From NCBI GenBank assembly GCA_958299035.1, contig CATQJL010000316.1, positions 27,596,012-27,660,011 of the forward strand: a stretch of DNA of 64,000 bases. The letters run 5' to 3'. This DNA comes from Cylicocyclus nassatus. Its lineage: Eukaryota; Nematoda; Chromadorea; Rhabditida; Strongylidae. Made by a program: the position numbers and the translations under genes. This document shows, in pieces, positions 54,111 through 64,000 of this stretch; position 1 is the first letter of the stretch; each line of letters opens with the position of its first letter. The notes under the pieces were generated by a model. It saw nothing but the letters and a program-made list of their open reading frames with translations. It searched no databases and was not told where the DNA came from.

Positions 54111-54526
54111 TTCTGAATCAGCTTTCGTAGCTAATTCTGATTACCCATGTTTCTTGCCAAAAGACCGTTCTAGGTTAGGTAGCTTCTCTTGTAAGTTATT
54201 TCAGTCCTGCCCGACTTTTAGTTGTCTTGTTTCAACTGTAAGTGCTGTTCTAAAGATTTGCACTTATTGCAGTAATACAAACACTATCTAGAAGCAGTTT
54301 TTTGCTTTTGCCAATGCTTAGTAATTCTCGATGAAATATCTTTGATGGGATTTTAAGCCCTGAATTTGAGACGCCAAAATGCAGTATCCGCAGCTTCGAA
54401 ACGTCACTTACCTAATGTTTCATAAAGAGTAAGAATATAAGGGCTAGCCTACGCGCACTTTTCGATCTACATAGAGAATGTTTTACTCGATTTTTTTTCA
54501 AAGATTGACAGATATTCAACAAGCGA

Positions 54527-54600
54527 GCAGAGTTAGCCCACTGGTTACAGCTTTACGTAATATTGCCGTGCTGGATGTCAGAGTTCAATTCCACCCTGCG
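54527..54600 (+). repeat. tRNA-like sequence, probable SINE head or tRNA pseudogene
   Basis: AGTTAGCCCACTGGTTACA resembles a Pol III A box (TAGC..AGTGG). GAGTTCAATTCCACCCTG 47 bases on resembles a B box (GGTTCRANTCC) followed by the T-arm partner. No clean acceptor stem or anticodon arm can be drawn, so it is not a functional tRNA. Confidence 0.45.
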
Positions 54601-55134
54601 CCATTTCTGCGGCAAAAATTCTGCTCACAATGTCAGCGTCAGGCCCTTCCAAGAAATGAAAGCCGGCTGAGAAACACCTCGTCGTAACATAGCAGATATA
54701 TATCTCATATAGAATCTCAAGTAAAGGTTAGCCCCCCCCCCCCCCCGGAAGCGACGCGCATTCGAGGCCGACAAGTGCGGATAGTATGCGATAGTTGCCG
54801 TCTCAGCAGGTTGAACGAGGAGGCTAAAGTGGCCAGTCATTAGAGGCAACGATCCAGATCTCGCAGACTTTCTTAGCTATATTTGACATGGGTACTTTTA
54901 TCGGGCAGGGAGTTGGCAGTCCTCATAAAATGGCAACGAGTGAGTAATTATTTCTTTATTCATGTAATACAATTAGTGGTGTTCCAAAAACTAAAAAAAA
55001 ATTTGAAACACAAAAGAAACAGTACAAGTAAGGAAAGGTAATGCTCTCTCTGGTCGAGTGTGTCATAGCAATAGCAGTCTTTGCAGGATCATCAGATCGT
55101 TCCCCATTTCCAAAAAAGTGAGAGTCGTTGTTCT
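54601..55134. other. Non-coding stretch with fifteen-C run
   Basis: Longest homopolymer of C in the window at 54732-54746. Nothing else recognised. Confidence 0.45.
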
Positions 55135-55580
55135 CTAACGAGGAAGAGTTCCCAAGTCAGCTCGGCCAACCCGGATGAGTCATATATCACCTTAACCTGC
55201 TTGAAACGCTGATGCGACTTTCCGAGAGAAGTTATGAGCGTTTGAAAGTCTAAATTTGTCATGTTTTAAGTGGCTTAAAATTGGCGAAACCCGTACAATA
55301 ACACATGAAAGTGATTTATCAGTTTTGTATCGAGTATATTGATTACAAGGACGAAACACAGGTAATGAAATTCCGTTAGGTGTTGTTTTACAGCTTTCAA
55401 CTAATTTTAAGCCACTTTGAACATGACAAATTTAGACTTTCAAACGCTCATAACTTCTCTCGGAAAGTCGCTCCGCAGAAAAGGAAAGCAGATTTGGAAT
55501 CAGCGTTTTATGCCCGTTACGATGATATATTACTCATCCGGGTTGGCCGAGCTGACTTGGGAACTTTTCCTTGTAAGATC
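55135..55580. mobile_element. Fold-back element, about 445 bp
   Basis: The left arm 55140-55300 and right arm 55390-55578 are inverted copies: AGTTCCCAAGTCAGCTCGG, CCAACCCGGATGAGT, GACTTTCCGAGAGAAGTTAT and ACATGACAAATTTAGACTTT occur in both. The right arm has an extra segment of about 30 bases. The ORFs at 55380-55632 are incidental. Confidence 0.7.
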
Positions 55581-56580
55581 CTGTTTCCTACCCTTAACGC
55601 AATTAGATGAGGTCATAATCTCGCTTGGCTGACCGGCTTAAGTCAACAGCACGAACCCGTCAAGGTCTCCGGGCGAGAGGAAAGGAGGGACCTCAAGGAA
55701 AAGGGGCTCCCAACTTTTGATTTCCTCATACGGCTACTCCACGCGAGGCACGCTGTGATCGCTCAAAATTAAAGAACAATGACCAATCAAACCATTATTC
55801 AGTTCACCATATTCGGGTGAAAAAAGTACTACTCTAAATTTCGTGGATAAACATATTCTAGGTAACATCAGCGATTTTCAATGATTGCAAAGCGTTAATC
55901 GTAGTTAGTTTTTTGCTTGGCATTCGGGAAACTCGTACACGTAATTATTTCTTTAGGTAGAATGGCTAACCATCTAGCCGTTCGGCACACAAAAGAGTGA
56001 AAAGCTTTAGAAGGACTCTGCTCTCCAACTTGTGAACTCAAGCACAGCCCACCAGTTCGCATCCCACAATGTCTAAGGACCCAGTATCTACCAGGTTTTA
56101 GTCTCGTTTATAGTCTAATGATACGGAAACAAAGTATCAAATCATTACATATCCTCTGGTATCGTAAATTTCGCAATCCCAAGGCGGTTACTTTCAGTCT
56201 GAGCTGGTAGCGATTGAGGGTAGTCGCTTTTGGGGTAACCTCTGTAAGAAACGATTCTGGTTCTAGTGAATACTTTTCGGCTTCGTGTGCTTTGAATTGT
56301 TGTTCATCAGTATTGCAAAAATGTATCCTTATGTCGTCCGCAAAAATCTGTTTCTTGGTGTTGGGATTAATTCGCGGGTAGGATGGTAGATCAGCTGTGT
56401 ACGTGAGGAAAAGGAGAAGCGAAAGTAGCTTGAGAAGTAGGTTCCTACACTGACCGTCATACCTCTGTCAATGTAGGTAGGACCCGAACCAAAACAGCAG
56501 TTGCCCGCTGATTCCGAAATTTTCAAGTTTACATATTTGGAAGGACCAACTCGGTCATGCCTTGGATAAATCAAAGAATA
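55581..56580. other. Non-coding stretch, no gene recognised
   Basis: No supported feature. Confidence 0.4.
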
Positions 56581-56582
56581 TA

Positions 56583-57503
56583 TTAGGTTGTAAAGAAAGT
56601 TCCCGGGCACTTGCGAAAATTTTTTTCAAATCGCTGTAACTTCAAGCAGATTGATTGTTTCTTGAAGCTGCAAACTGCAAAGACAATTTTGTTCACAACA
56701 TATGTTTGTCATGCTGGCTTCCTAGCACCTCACTGCGGTCCACCAGCATGCGCAGAAGGGAAAAGGGTAGTTTAAAAAAGGGACCTATTTGCGCAGGATT
56801 ATTTCAGGCAGGATGAGAGCTGGCGAGCTCAGATGATGTAGTCATATAGAAGTCTGTTGGGACTGTTATGGGGAGCATTCATGCTTTTGAGCGACCACCT
56901 GCAAAAATTTTTTCTCAGAAAGTTTGAAGGATCTACCATTTTTTGCCCCAAAAATGCATCATTTTTCGAGTAAGTGACTTTGAAGTCTTGTCTTTCTGCA
57001 GAGGGTAGACCAAATCTTTGATTACTGTGGGAGGGGGGGGGGAGGGGGTAAGCCATTGTTGGGGTAATGCCTTACACATCTTTTGGAAACATCTCCAGAC
57101 GTGGCGATCCCCGCAGAAGCGACGCCAGCTGGGAAAAGAGTTGCAGTCAGAGGCAAGTCCGACAGCTTGCACAAATCGAGCGCAAATCGCAAAACTCGAG
57201 CGCAGCTGCGGGTCAGAAGTCTTCTCAATCGGATCATTCTTGATTTGGAAGAAATTCTTTTAACTGCGCAAAAGAATGACCGTGGGAAGAAAAATTGTGA
57301 GATTTTTCTGGTTGGAAAGACTTCTCTTCTTGATGTGCCGATCAAACACGTTTTGGCATCGATAAAAGTCAGAAGGCGCATCGAAAACTTTAGGCTTCCC
57401 TCTACTAAACAGTATAAAAAGCTTGGTGTCAAAGTCCGTCCGAGCGCCGAAAAAATGCGTTTGAAAACGAAGTTTCCAAAAGGAACTTTTTTTTACAACC
57501 TGA
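56583..57503. mobile_element. 921 bp mariner-type MITE, TTAGGTTGTAAAGAAAG ends
   Basis: TTAGGTTGTAAAGAAAGTTCC and its inverse GGAACTTTTTTTTACAACCTGA are flanked by TA (56581-56582, 57504-57505). Ten-G run at 57033-57042. A 143-codon ORF (57083-57514) lies mostly inside but runs past the terminus and has no DDE/DDD motif. Confidence 0.75.
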
Positions 57504-57949
57504 TATATCGATAGATTTCCCAATGTTTAACACACTTTTCCAATCAAAAAGGGAATCCGAAAGCAATGCCGTAGTGGACCCCCAGGGAGGAAGCCCAGTT
57601 GGGCCGTAGGCAAAATTTCGTTGTTTTCTCACCATTTGAACAAGATGTTCATTATAATTTTTTCAAGTATTTTTTCAGACGTTGCAGTTATGCTGACTGA
57701 TGCCTCCTTCCAGATAGCAGGCGCTACACCTAGAGAAAAAGAGGCATTGAATATAATAGACGGCCTTGAGTTTTTTCAATTTTCTAAATTTTTTGAATTA
57801 ATTTTTTAAAATTTCATAAACATTTGTATTATAAATGACAAATCTGGGCAACAACACATGTGCGAGTTATAAGGTGATGGGATGTTTTTCTATAAATTAA
57901 TTTTTTTCAGTAGAAAAAAAGGTGAAAAGTTTTTCTAACGCTTCTGCTT
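57504..57949. other. Non-coding stretch
   Basis: May contain unreadable 3' sequence of the minus-strand LINE that follows. Confidence 0.35.
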
Positions 57950-59403
57950 TCTCTCCGTCACTTTTACGTTGCGCCGCTCATTTAAACTGAAAAAATTTTT
58001 ATCGACCTTTCATTTTTGATTTGAGGCATCCATAAAGGCTCTTTTAAGATTATTTAGAGAGACGTCCTTCTTGCTTAGCCAAAAATTTTTGATATGATGG
58101 TTGATGTATGCACAAACTTTCCTATATCTATCATCATTCAAAGGGTCAGATAACTGCGAAAATAGCAGAGATTTTTAATGAAGAAGATTTTAGGTAAGAA
58201 TAGGATAGTGTAAGCTAAATTTCTAGTCCGAAAGGCTTGAATCGAAACGGCACAAAGTCTTGAAACAGTTGTGTACAATGTTTTACAGAAGCAGTAGTAG
58301 AGATCATCAACAGCTGCCAAGCCCCTGAAAAGATCGAATCAATCAATATTTTGCAATGATCTATTTGTTTCTGAAAAAGCTATTTTGCGAAAGTCTTGAT
58401 ATGGGAGGAAGGTGATTTTGAATGAATGTAAAGGCAGCATCAAAAATTATTATGTTGTGATCTGATGAGCCAAAAAAGGAAGTCTTTTTGAAGTCCCCAA
58501 TACAATAATTTCGGCTGAGGGTGAGTAGAGGTCAGCATTGCCTAGAATGTAGTCATCGCTGGCATTTGACGAAGGCGGATAATAATAACAACAAATCTCA
58601 AAGGTGAAAAGGAGCAAGTGACCAGATATTGAAGGAAAGAACTTCACTATTACCGTCATGAGCAAAACGTGTGCATTCTACAGCAAACTCCTCCTTGATA
58701 AAGCAACAAACTCTGCACCTCGGCGAGAAATCAGTCCGTAAGATGAATAAATAAGGAAAGTTGAAAAGGACTTCGGAGTCACAGATTTTGGAATTGAGCC
58801 ATGTTTCCGTAATGCATGAGACATCGGGAGAGTGCAAGCTCAAGCAGATATGCAAAAGATCAATTTTGTTTACTAGACTACGGCAGTTAAAAAAAACGCA
58901 GTGGAGAGCTGCTTGCTGTCCAGGCAGCTTGGTATTTTTCTGTAGGGATCGTTTGGGAATTACTGAAGCACGGCGGAGTTCCACTTATAAACAACCGTCT
59001 CCTTCTTTTATTTCGGTCCTTAGCTTCTAGTCTGAGTTCGTATTCATTAGCGAGCTCAGCGGAGGTCATGCTCCAGTACATCATTAGATGAAATCTCTCG
59101 GAAGGTATGAGTTTGGCAAGGTTCATGGGTTCCTGGGTTCATGAAGCTCCCGAGGAAAAGACTACCTTGACTAATCGTGCTCTGGATCCGTCGTATCTGC
59201 CCATCCTATACATTTCCCTGGGCCACGTATCTACTCCCAGCACATTCAGGACTTTCGCCACGCTATCTTCCAATTCAACTTTCTTCTCAATAATCGACCT
59301 GAGTTGACTCCTGGATATCAGCTAACACTACACTACGTCTATGTTTTTCTGCTTTCACATTTCGTAGAATCTTCGCTCTTAAGGCCACCATTAGTCGCTC
59401 GAT
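57950..59403 (-). pseudogene. CR1-like LINE remnant: ORF start and AP-endonuclease
   Basis: Reading the minus strand from 59403 across frames. First comes MVALRAKILRNVKAEKHRR, then VDTWPREMYRMGRYDGS and RARLVKVVFSS. Next is a basic region (ELRLEAKDRNKRRRR). The endonuclease follows: FFNCRSLVNKIDLLHICL, PDVSCITETWLNSKI, CCYYYPPSSNASDDY, EIIVLGDF. An SDHN motif comes soon after, with an apparent internal deletion between GDF and SDH. Further on is SFQGLGAVDDLYYCFCKTLY, as in the linker before the RT. The N-C-R-S, T-E-T-W-L and S-D-H blocks are standard exonuclease-endonuclease-phosphatase motifs of CR1-type LINEs. The RT is absent. Five or more frame breaks. It is unusual because 5' LINE sequence survives while the 3' RT does not. 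Confidence 0.75.
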
Positions 59404-59461
59404 GATTGGGACAATATTGCATAAAAAATATTTGTTCCATCAAATAGCGCCTGCTTGAAAA

Positions 59462-59488
59462 AAAGCGAAATTTTTTCGGAATGACCTA
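59462..59488 (-). repeat. Orphan mariner-type terminus
   Basis: Minus strand TTAGGTCATTCCGAAAAAAT directly after TA. It abuts the 5' limit of the LINE remnant. No partner end found. Confidence 0.4.
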
Positions 59489-59754
59489 ATATATCAATTA
59501 AATAATAAGTTTCCACAATGTCGAATAAGTGCCGGCCACGCTGACAACTTTTTAGCGTCTTTCGACTATGTATCGCTTTCTTTTAACGCAAGTATGCAAT
59601 AACAGCAGCCATAAAAGTGTTAAAAGTATAGTTTCGGATCACGGACCAGCCTAGCGAAATACAGGAATATGCTGTTCGTGTGAATAACGCAGGTAGGAAA
59701 AACGAAAAAATTGTAAGATCCTTCTCCAGACATATAAGAAGTACTTTTATTATA

Positions 59755-60060
59755 GACCAGTGCGTCACCTCCGCTTCGCGGAGGTTCGCACTGGCTCCCT
59801 ATCCGTATGCCCTTCTCGTGTTCGCATGAGAATGGCTTTGAAACTCCCCACGCGATGCTGAGCATCACAAATAAATTGTAAACTACTGTTCATTCATGAA
59901 GCATCTCCATGTAAGACCGGCAATTTTGAGAAAAAAACTTTGTTGCAAGGAAACAAATACGAATTTGAACGGATTGCTAATTTTATTTTAGTTTGATAAT
60001 CGTCATAAAGATAATAGTCACCTTGGGCTATATTTTAGTGCAGAAATCTTTCCAGTTTTT
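59755..60060 (+). repeat. Dispersed repeat, copy 2
   Basis: Direct copy of 51560-51870: GGTTCGCACTGGCTCCCTAT, GTGTTCGCATGAGAATGGC, ACGCGATGCTGAGCATCAC, GATAATCGTCATAAAGATA. It also contains the perfect hairpin ACCTCCGCTTCGCGGAGGT at 59767-59785. Confidence 0.6.
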
Positions 60061-61554
60061 TCAAATGAAACCTTGCCAAATCGACTATCTACTCGCTCAT
60101 CACTTTTCGGCGTTGTTCTCGCAAAAAAGCAAACTTTTCGAGCACTTTTTGGGCTAGAATTCATGGCGCGCAGAGTTACTTGTCAGGCAAATCATAACTT
60201 CGCAAAAAGTCGAATTAGCGACCCAGTTTTTGCGTGCCAAAAGGCGCGTGGACCCGTTTGACGCGCAAATTTTGAAGGACCCGCTAATCGAACCGGCTCG
60301 TCCTTGTGCACGGTGGGCCTACACGCTGGCACGGTATGTTATGCAAAATTGCAGCCCGATAGCTTAGTTGCAGCTTCCTCTATGAATTTCGTGACAGACA
60401 GATTTTCACGCAGACACGCACACAGAAAAAAACAGATGGCGCTTAGCGCGTTATTATAATAGGATATCCAAAAGATTAGTTTCTGGTAATATTTCTCGTT
60501 CCTTTTATAATCGTTTCATTTCAGACTTTGCGGAGGACGCTCTAGATTATGAACACGAGGAGCAGGTGGTTTTGAAGGTGATTTGGAAATGTCCAGGTGC
60601 TTTGAAATTTTAGAAAAGCTTAGAGAGCTTTTGCTGTTGAGACACGAGCAATCTCAGTGGAGGTCACATCTGTACCAGGCCCTATAGAAAGCTTGTACGT
60701 GGTGATAACAAAGTTAGTTTGATCATTAATAACTTTGCCTTCCAGAAGGGATGTGCAAGCATCGAGGTATAAAAAGAATGACAATTTGTGGGCCCCGAAT
60801 AACGTACGTTCATACTATAAAGCTTAGCTGCTCCAGCAAGATCCGAATGTTTCAGAGGCAGAAAAGGAAGGCTTTGGCTGAGATGCCCGAGGACAACATC
60901 GAAACATCTTGTATTCTGTTTTCAAGTTCTGAGAAGAAAGAATAAGCTAAAAGCCAGTAAATACTGGATTTTTGTTCGTACAAGCGAAAGGTCAGGCTCT
61001 TTTAACCTGCAATATCCAAGAATCCGGCGCAGGAGATACTTGTTGATGTTCAACAACGTGTTCTACAGGTGGGCTAGGTGGCTTTCGCACCTCCCGGTTG
61101 AGACTACTAGTGCAGAGAGTAGTCATGTTTTCAGGAGTAGACTGAGAAGGCTTGACTTGTCAAGTATCGCTAACACTGATTAGTGTTGCACGACAGGGCG
61201 AGCCTTCTGCATTAGACCTTTTGAGCTTCCATTGGGTGCTTTGGACGTGCTATGATGGCGGATAAAGTCGCTTTGGGCTTTGTTTTCTATCAGCTTTCTT
61301 CTCCATTTTACCTCTGAAACCTGTCTTTTCAGGTGCTCGTTGATCTTGCATTGAATTGCGGGTTCAGTTATGGCTGGTTTTTTTTGACGCATCTCGTGTA
61401 TCTCCTCACGTTGCGTCAAACTTGTATTTTCGGTGTACTCGTTGTGTTCTAGTTACTGACGCATTTTCATCAGCATCTTAGTCCGAATCTTTTTCGCTCA
61501 GCTATCTAGTATTCAATCGTACAGCTTGCTATTTCAACAAATGGATTGAAAGTG
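60061..61554. other. 1.5 kb stretch, repeat tail and an unassigned ORF
   Basis: The tail motif TTAGCGCGTTATTATAAT at about 60445 is shared with 40620. A minus-strand frame at 61180-61449 is open for about 89 codons and basic, with helical character (CKINEHLKRQVSEVKWRRK, LIENKAQSDFIRHH). I cannot assign it; a retroelement ORF fragment is possible. Confidence 0.35.
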
Positions 61555-61970
61555 AATCGTTTCACCTTTGGGGTCATCGGGCCTCCCCAGCATTCCGGCT
61601 AGGTTGGGTTATGGTTTTTATACCTGAGCCAGTAGACCTGCCTTATAAGCTGCCGGATTGCTTTTGAGAGTAACTAAAGATCGTTCCGCTGGCAACGAGG
61701 GGGCATGCGCCTCATCTCCATGGATTCAAAGTTTTTGGAGTTATAAATCTCAATGCCTAAATCTGCATACTTATCTATCAGCCTATCAACATATTCAGTG
61801 CAAGCTGTTTCATCTTCTCACATTAGTCTGCTTAGGATCAGACTCGGACCGACATGATGATGTCTGCATTTGTTTACATGTCTTGTTCGTTTCCGCTGTA
61901 TTACTAACTTCTTAATGTGTCTTTTTTATGGAACGCCTTGAGCGTACAAATGAAATGAAATGAAAGACAG
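61555..61970 (-). repeat. Dispersed 0.4 kb repeat, copy 2 (inverted)
   Basis: Inverted relative to 35878-36305, sharing GATCGTTCCGCTGGCAACG, TGCAAGCTGTTTCATCTTC and GAACGCCTTGAGCGTACAAA. Both copies end in a CATTT/GAAAT-rich tract. Confidence 0.75.
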
Positions 61971-62419
61971 ATGGCAATACATATTTGCGTTTTTGAGAAG
62001 CGCGAGATAGTCGAACAACGCGATCAGAATTACATCTTTTTTTGCACATCCGTTAATTCTATGTTCATGATTTTGATTTGTGGCTTCACCGTAACATGTT
62101 TGCAAGAAGTTTATGAATGTTTATTTGTGAAGAAGAGATGAAGGAGTTATTCTGAATGAACTATGTTTGTTCTATTGTTTTCGTAAGCTAAACGAAGCAG
62201 CAAAGATTTTCTTTGGCGGTGTTTGAACGATCCAATATGAGCCAGTACGACCGCGAGGCCCTTCTACGGCTGAGCGCGGCTCATATAAGGCGGACCCGCG
62301 GGAGCTGCGAATGTTTGGCCGGAACGGGCTGCGGCTCATCCGCTCCCAGTGTCCGAGAAGAAATAAAGTGGAAAGGGGCAAAATCACGCAAATTTGAAGG
62401 CGGAAGCTTCTCTACCATG
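61971..62419. other. Non-coding stretch leading into the LINE fragment
   Basis: Bases from about 62212 are GC-richer than the surroundings and may be unrecognised LINE 5' sequence. Confidence 0.35.
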
Positions 62420-62760
62420 GCAGAGAGTATAGTGAAAGTAAAGTTATACACTAGGAGACAGGTCCTAGAGTCATAACTGCCTATGCACCAAGATCGGATG
62501 TAGGGACGACGAAAAGGAGACAATTTAGCTGGAATTTAGTGACCGTATCAGCTTTACCACAACACGAGACAATCCTGCTACGAGCGGATGTGACACATGG
62601 GAGAAAAGAGAGGAGGAGCCGAGAAATGTCACGAAAACCATCGGTATGTATCGTGCAATGAAAAGGGTGAGCGCATGCTAGAGTTTGCCTTGGCCAACAA
62701 CTTAGCACTAGCAAACACCCACTTCTCAGGCAAATCGCCGGAACTTCCGCAGGACAAGCC
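62420..62760 (+). pseudogene. RTE-like LINE AP-endonuclease fragment
   Basis: Across frames: ESIVKVKLYTRRQVLES, then RVITAYAPRSDVGTTKRRQF and LPQHETILLRADVTHGR. In the next frame it reads CHENHRYVSCNEKGERMLEF and ALANNLALANTHF. The Y-A-P block, the I-(L/V)-(A)-(G)-D block and N-E-x-G-E-R-x-x-E-F are endonuclease motifs 5, 6 and beyond of RTE-type LINEs. The usual GDFN reads RADVT, so the key residues are mutated. No RT follows. Confidence 0.7.
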
Positions 62761-62857
62761 AAATTCGCAGAAGTTCCGCAGGACTTTGTTTACAATTTCA
62801 AAAATGAAAACGTTGAGAATCGGAACTTCCGCGAAATTTTTATGCCAAATTGGTTAA

Positions 62858-63453
62858 CACGTTGACGACCGCGCCATTTTGGGCGAAACTCTCACTAACG
62901 TCCTTCGCGCATTTGGCCCGTGCATACGCGCGGATGCACGAAAACATTATGTGGGAGTCTTTTTGTCACTTATTAATAAAACATGCGAACTTTTTTCAGA
63001 CATACAGGTATATCACAGAGCCTTACTAGAACTTACATAAATCGAGGCTTTTGCATCGATTTTCTCTCCAGTAATCCATGCAATGGCTATATCTGGAAAA
63101 TCGCTCTTCGAGAAAAGCGTTGTAAAACCAGATGTTTTTTGCCTGGTTCATCTTTGTTTGATTTCAAAACAGCTATACACAGTTTTCACCTTCTCGAGAA
63201 AACGTGATTAGCATGTATTGACTACATCAAAAACGTACTGATCACCCAATTTTGCGGCCAAGTCTTCTGAACAGCTGCTGCGATGCCCTGTGTTCTGTAA
63301 GACAATCAGGCCACTACTAGTATTACTGCATAGAATTTACCTTAAAACTTTTCGTTCGCACCTAAAAAACTAGCGTGCATATGCGCGGATGCACGAAAAT
63401 GCTAAACGGGAGTCAGGAAGGCATACGTGCGGATACACAAGGTCGTCAACGTG
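62858..63453. mobile_element. 596 bp piggyBac-like MITE
   Basis: CACGTTGACGACC and its inverse GGTCGTCAACGTG are flanked by perfect TTAA at 62854-62857 and 63454-63457. Subterminal CGCGCGGATGCACGAAAA recurs at both sides. TTAA duplication and a CAC...GTTGAC start are piggyBac features. No transposase. Confidence 0.75.
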
Positions 63454-63635
63454 TTAAAAGCCGGAACCTCTGCAGAATATCCTTCAATATCCTGCGCAAA
63501 TTCCGAAAAATGCCAGAGGTCCCGCAGCACTTTGGCCTGCCAGAACTACTTCCGCAGGACTTTGAATGTGTTGTCTCGTGATTTTGCTTCGCCAACAACT
63601 AGAACGCATTACCGAACATGTCAGTCATAGTCAGG

Positions 63636-64000
63636 ATTGAGCAAGAGGTCAGGCACAAGTCCCTCAAAAACGACCCCTTTCCCTTGTGAAAGCCCCCAAA
63701 ACAACCCTTCGCTTCAACTCCAAGTCCTTAGGGCGTTATATTTTGAAGAAGACCAGCCTTCACTGCAGGATTCTATTTTTTGAAAGTCTGTAGGCCCGAC
63801 TTTCTGCGATTGCACAACCACACGCAACTTGACGGCAAGTTTTAGATCTGGATAGTCCTCTTTTCAGAGCTATAATTTTCACAGGGGTGGAGTGTTTGGC
63901 TTCAAACTTTCAATATAGCAAGAAGAGGCTTTGCGCTCAATAATCATATCAAAAAAGGGGCGATTTTTGAATGTTGAAGGCAAACTAAGAAGGTCAGGCG
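63636..64000 (-). repeat. Inverted copy of the 9.3 kb repeat, cut by window end
   Basis: GAGGTCAGGCACAAGTCCC at the start. The interior matches 9306-9735 reversed (AAAGTCTGTAGGCCCGAC, CTTGACGGCAAGTTTTAG, TTCACAGGGGTGGAGTG, GGGGCGATTTTTGAATG). It stops at the window edge with GGTCAGGCG. Confidence 0.7.

Noticed and set aside
57083..57514. 143-codon ORF as a mariner transposase
   Set aside because: No DDD/DDE pattern or helix-turn-helix, and it reads through the MITE end.
1..64000. Bacterial or symbiont contamination
   Set aside because: No operons, ribosome-binding sites, long bacterial ORFs or bacterial RNAs. All coding fragments are eukaryotic retroelements.
1..64000. CRISPR array, rRNA genes, spliced-leader or snRNA genes
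   Set aside because: I looked for regular spacer-repeat patterns and familiar rRNA or spliced-leader sequence and saw none. Direct repeats here are contiguous or dispersed elements.

Overview
The window looks like repeat-dense, gene-poor DNA from an animal nucleus, most probably a parasitic nematode (hookworm/strongylid type). That assignment is inference. It rests on AT-rich non-coding DNA with no operons, on retroelements that match what I remember of nematode Penelope-like (PLE), CR1-like, RTE-like and Ty3/gypsy elements, on many TA- and TTAA-flanked MITEs, and on Helitron-like repeats. I found no host protein-coding gene, rRNA, intact tRNA or CRISPR array that I can support. Only two or three unassigned ORFs deserve a mention.

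The one intact element is a 4.9 kb Ty3/gypsy LTR retrotransposon at 12900-17798 on the minus strand. Its two 218 bp LTRs read as identical. It has a perfect 5 bp target duplication (GACTG), a primer-binding-site candidate, a polypurine tract and one uninterrupted 1395-residue Gag-Pol frame. It sits in a decayed tandem satellite (about 11780-18690) that also holds an older hAT-like MITE (12210-12453).

The remaining coding signal is a graveyard of retroelements. There are five PLE fragments: C at 4021-5693 (minus), A at 19941-22450, B at 25745-27050, D at 28746-29712 and E at 51066-51300. There is a CR1-like LINE remnant at about 57950-59403 (minus) and an RTE-like endonuclease fragment at 62420-62760. 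In four of the five PLEs the GIY-YIG endonuclease end is followed 70-290 bases later by a short hammerhead-ribozyme-like motif. A further pair of such motifs forms the hairpin centre of a MITE near 24.1 kb.

The rest is mostly non-autonomous DNA transposons. Tc1/mariner-type MITEs with TA duplications lie at 6088-6766, 23081-23581, 23590-24760, 29724-30593, 42019-42935 and 56583-57503. A TTAA/AAGGC-ended family lies at 2751, 27818, 33725, 37383, 46285 and 48560. A piggyBac-like MITE is at 62858-63453 and a CTGCATGACG-ended family at 1712 and 53517. Large fold-back elements lie at 9781, 22720, 37958, 53965 and 55135. Helitron-like repeats ending in a hairpin plus CTAG/CTAA lie at 4640-5448, 10845-11130, 30747-31925 (three in tandem), 47860-48077 and 51895-53047. 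Several cases of nesting give relative insertion ages. Stretches between these features show nothing I can assign and are listed as such.
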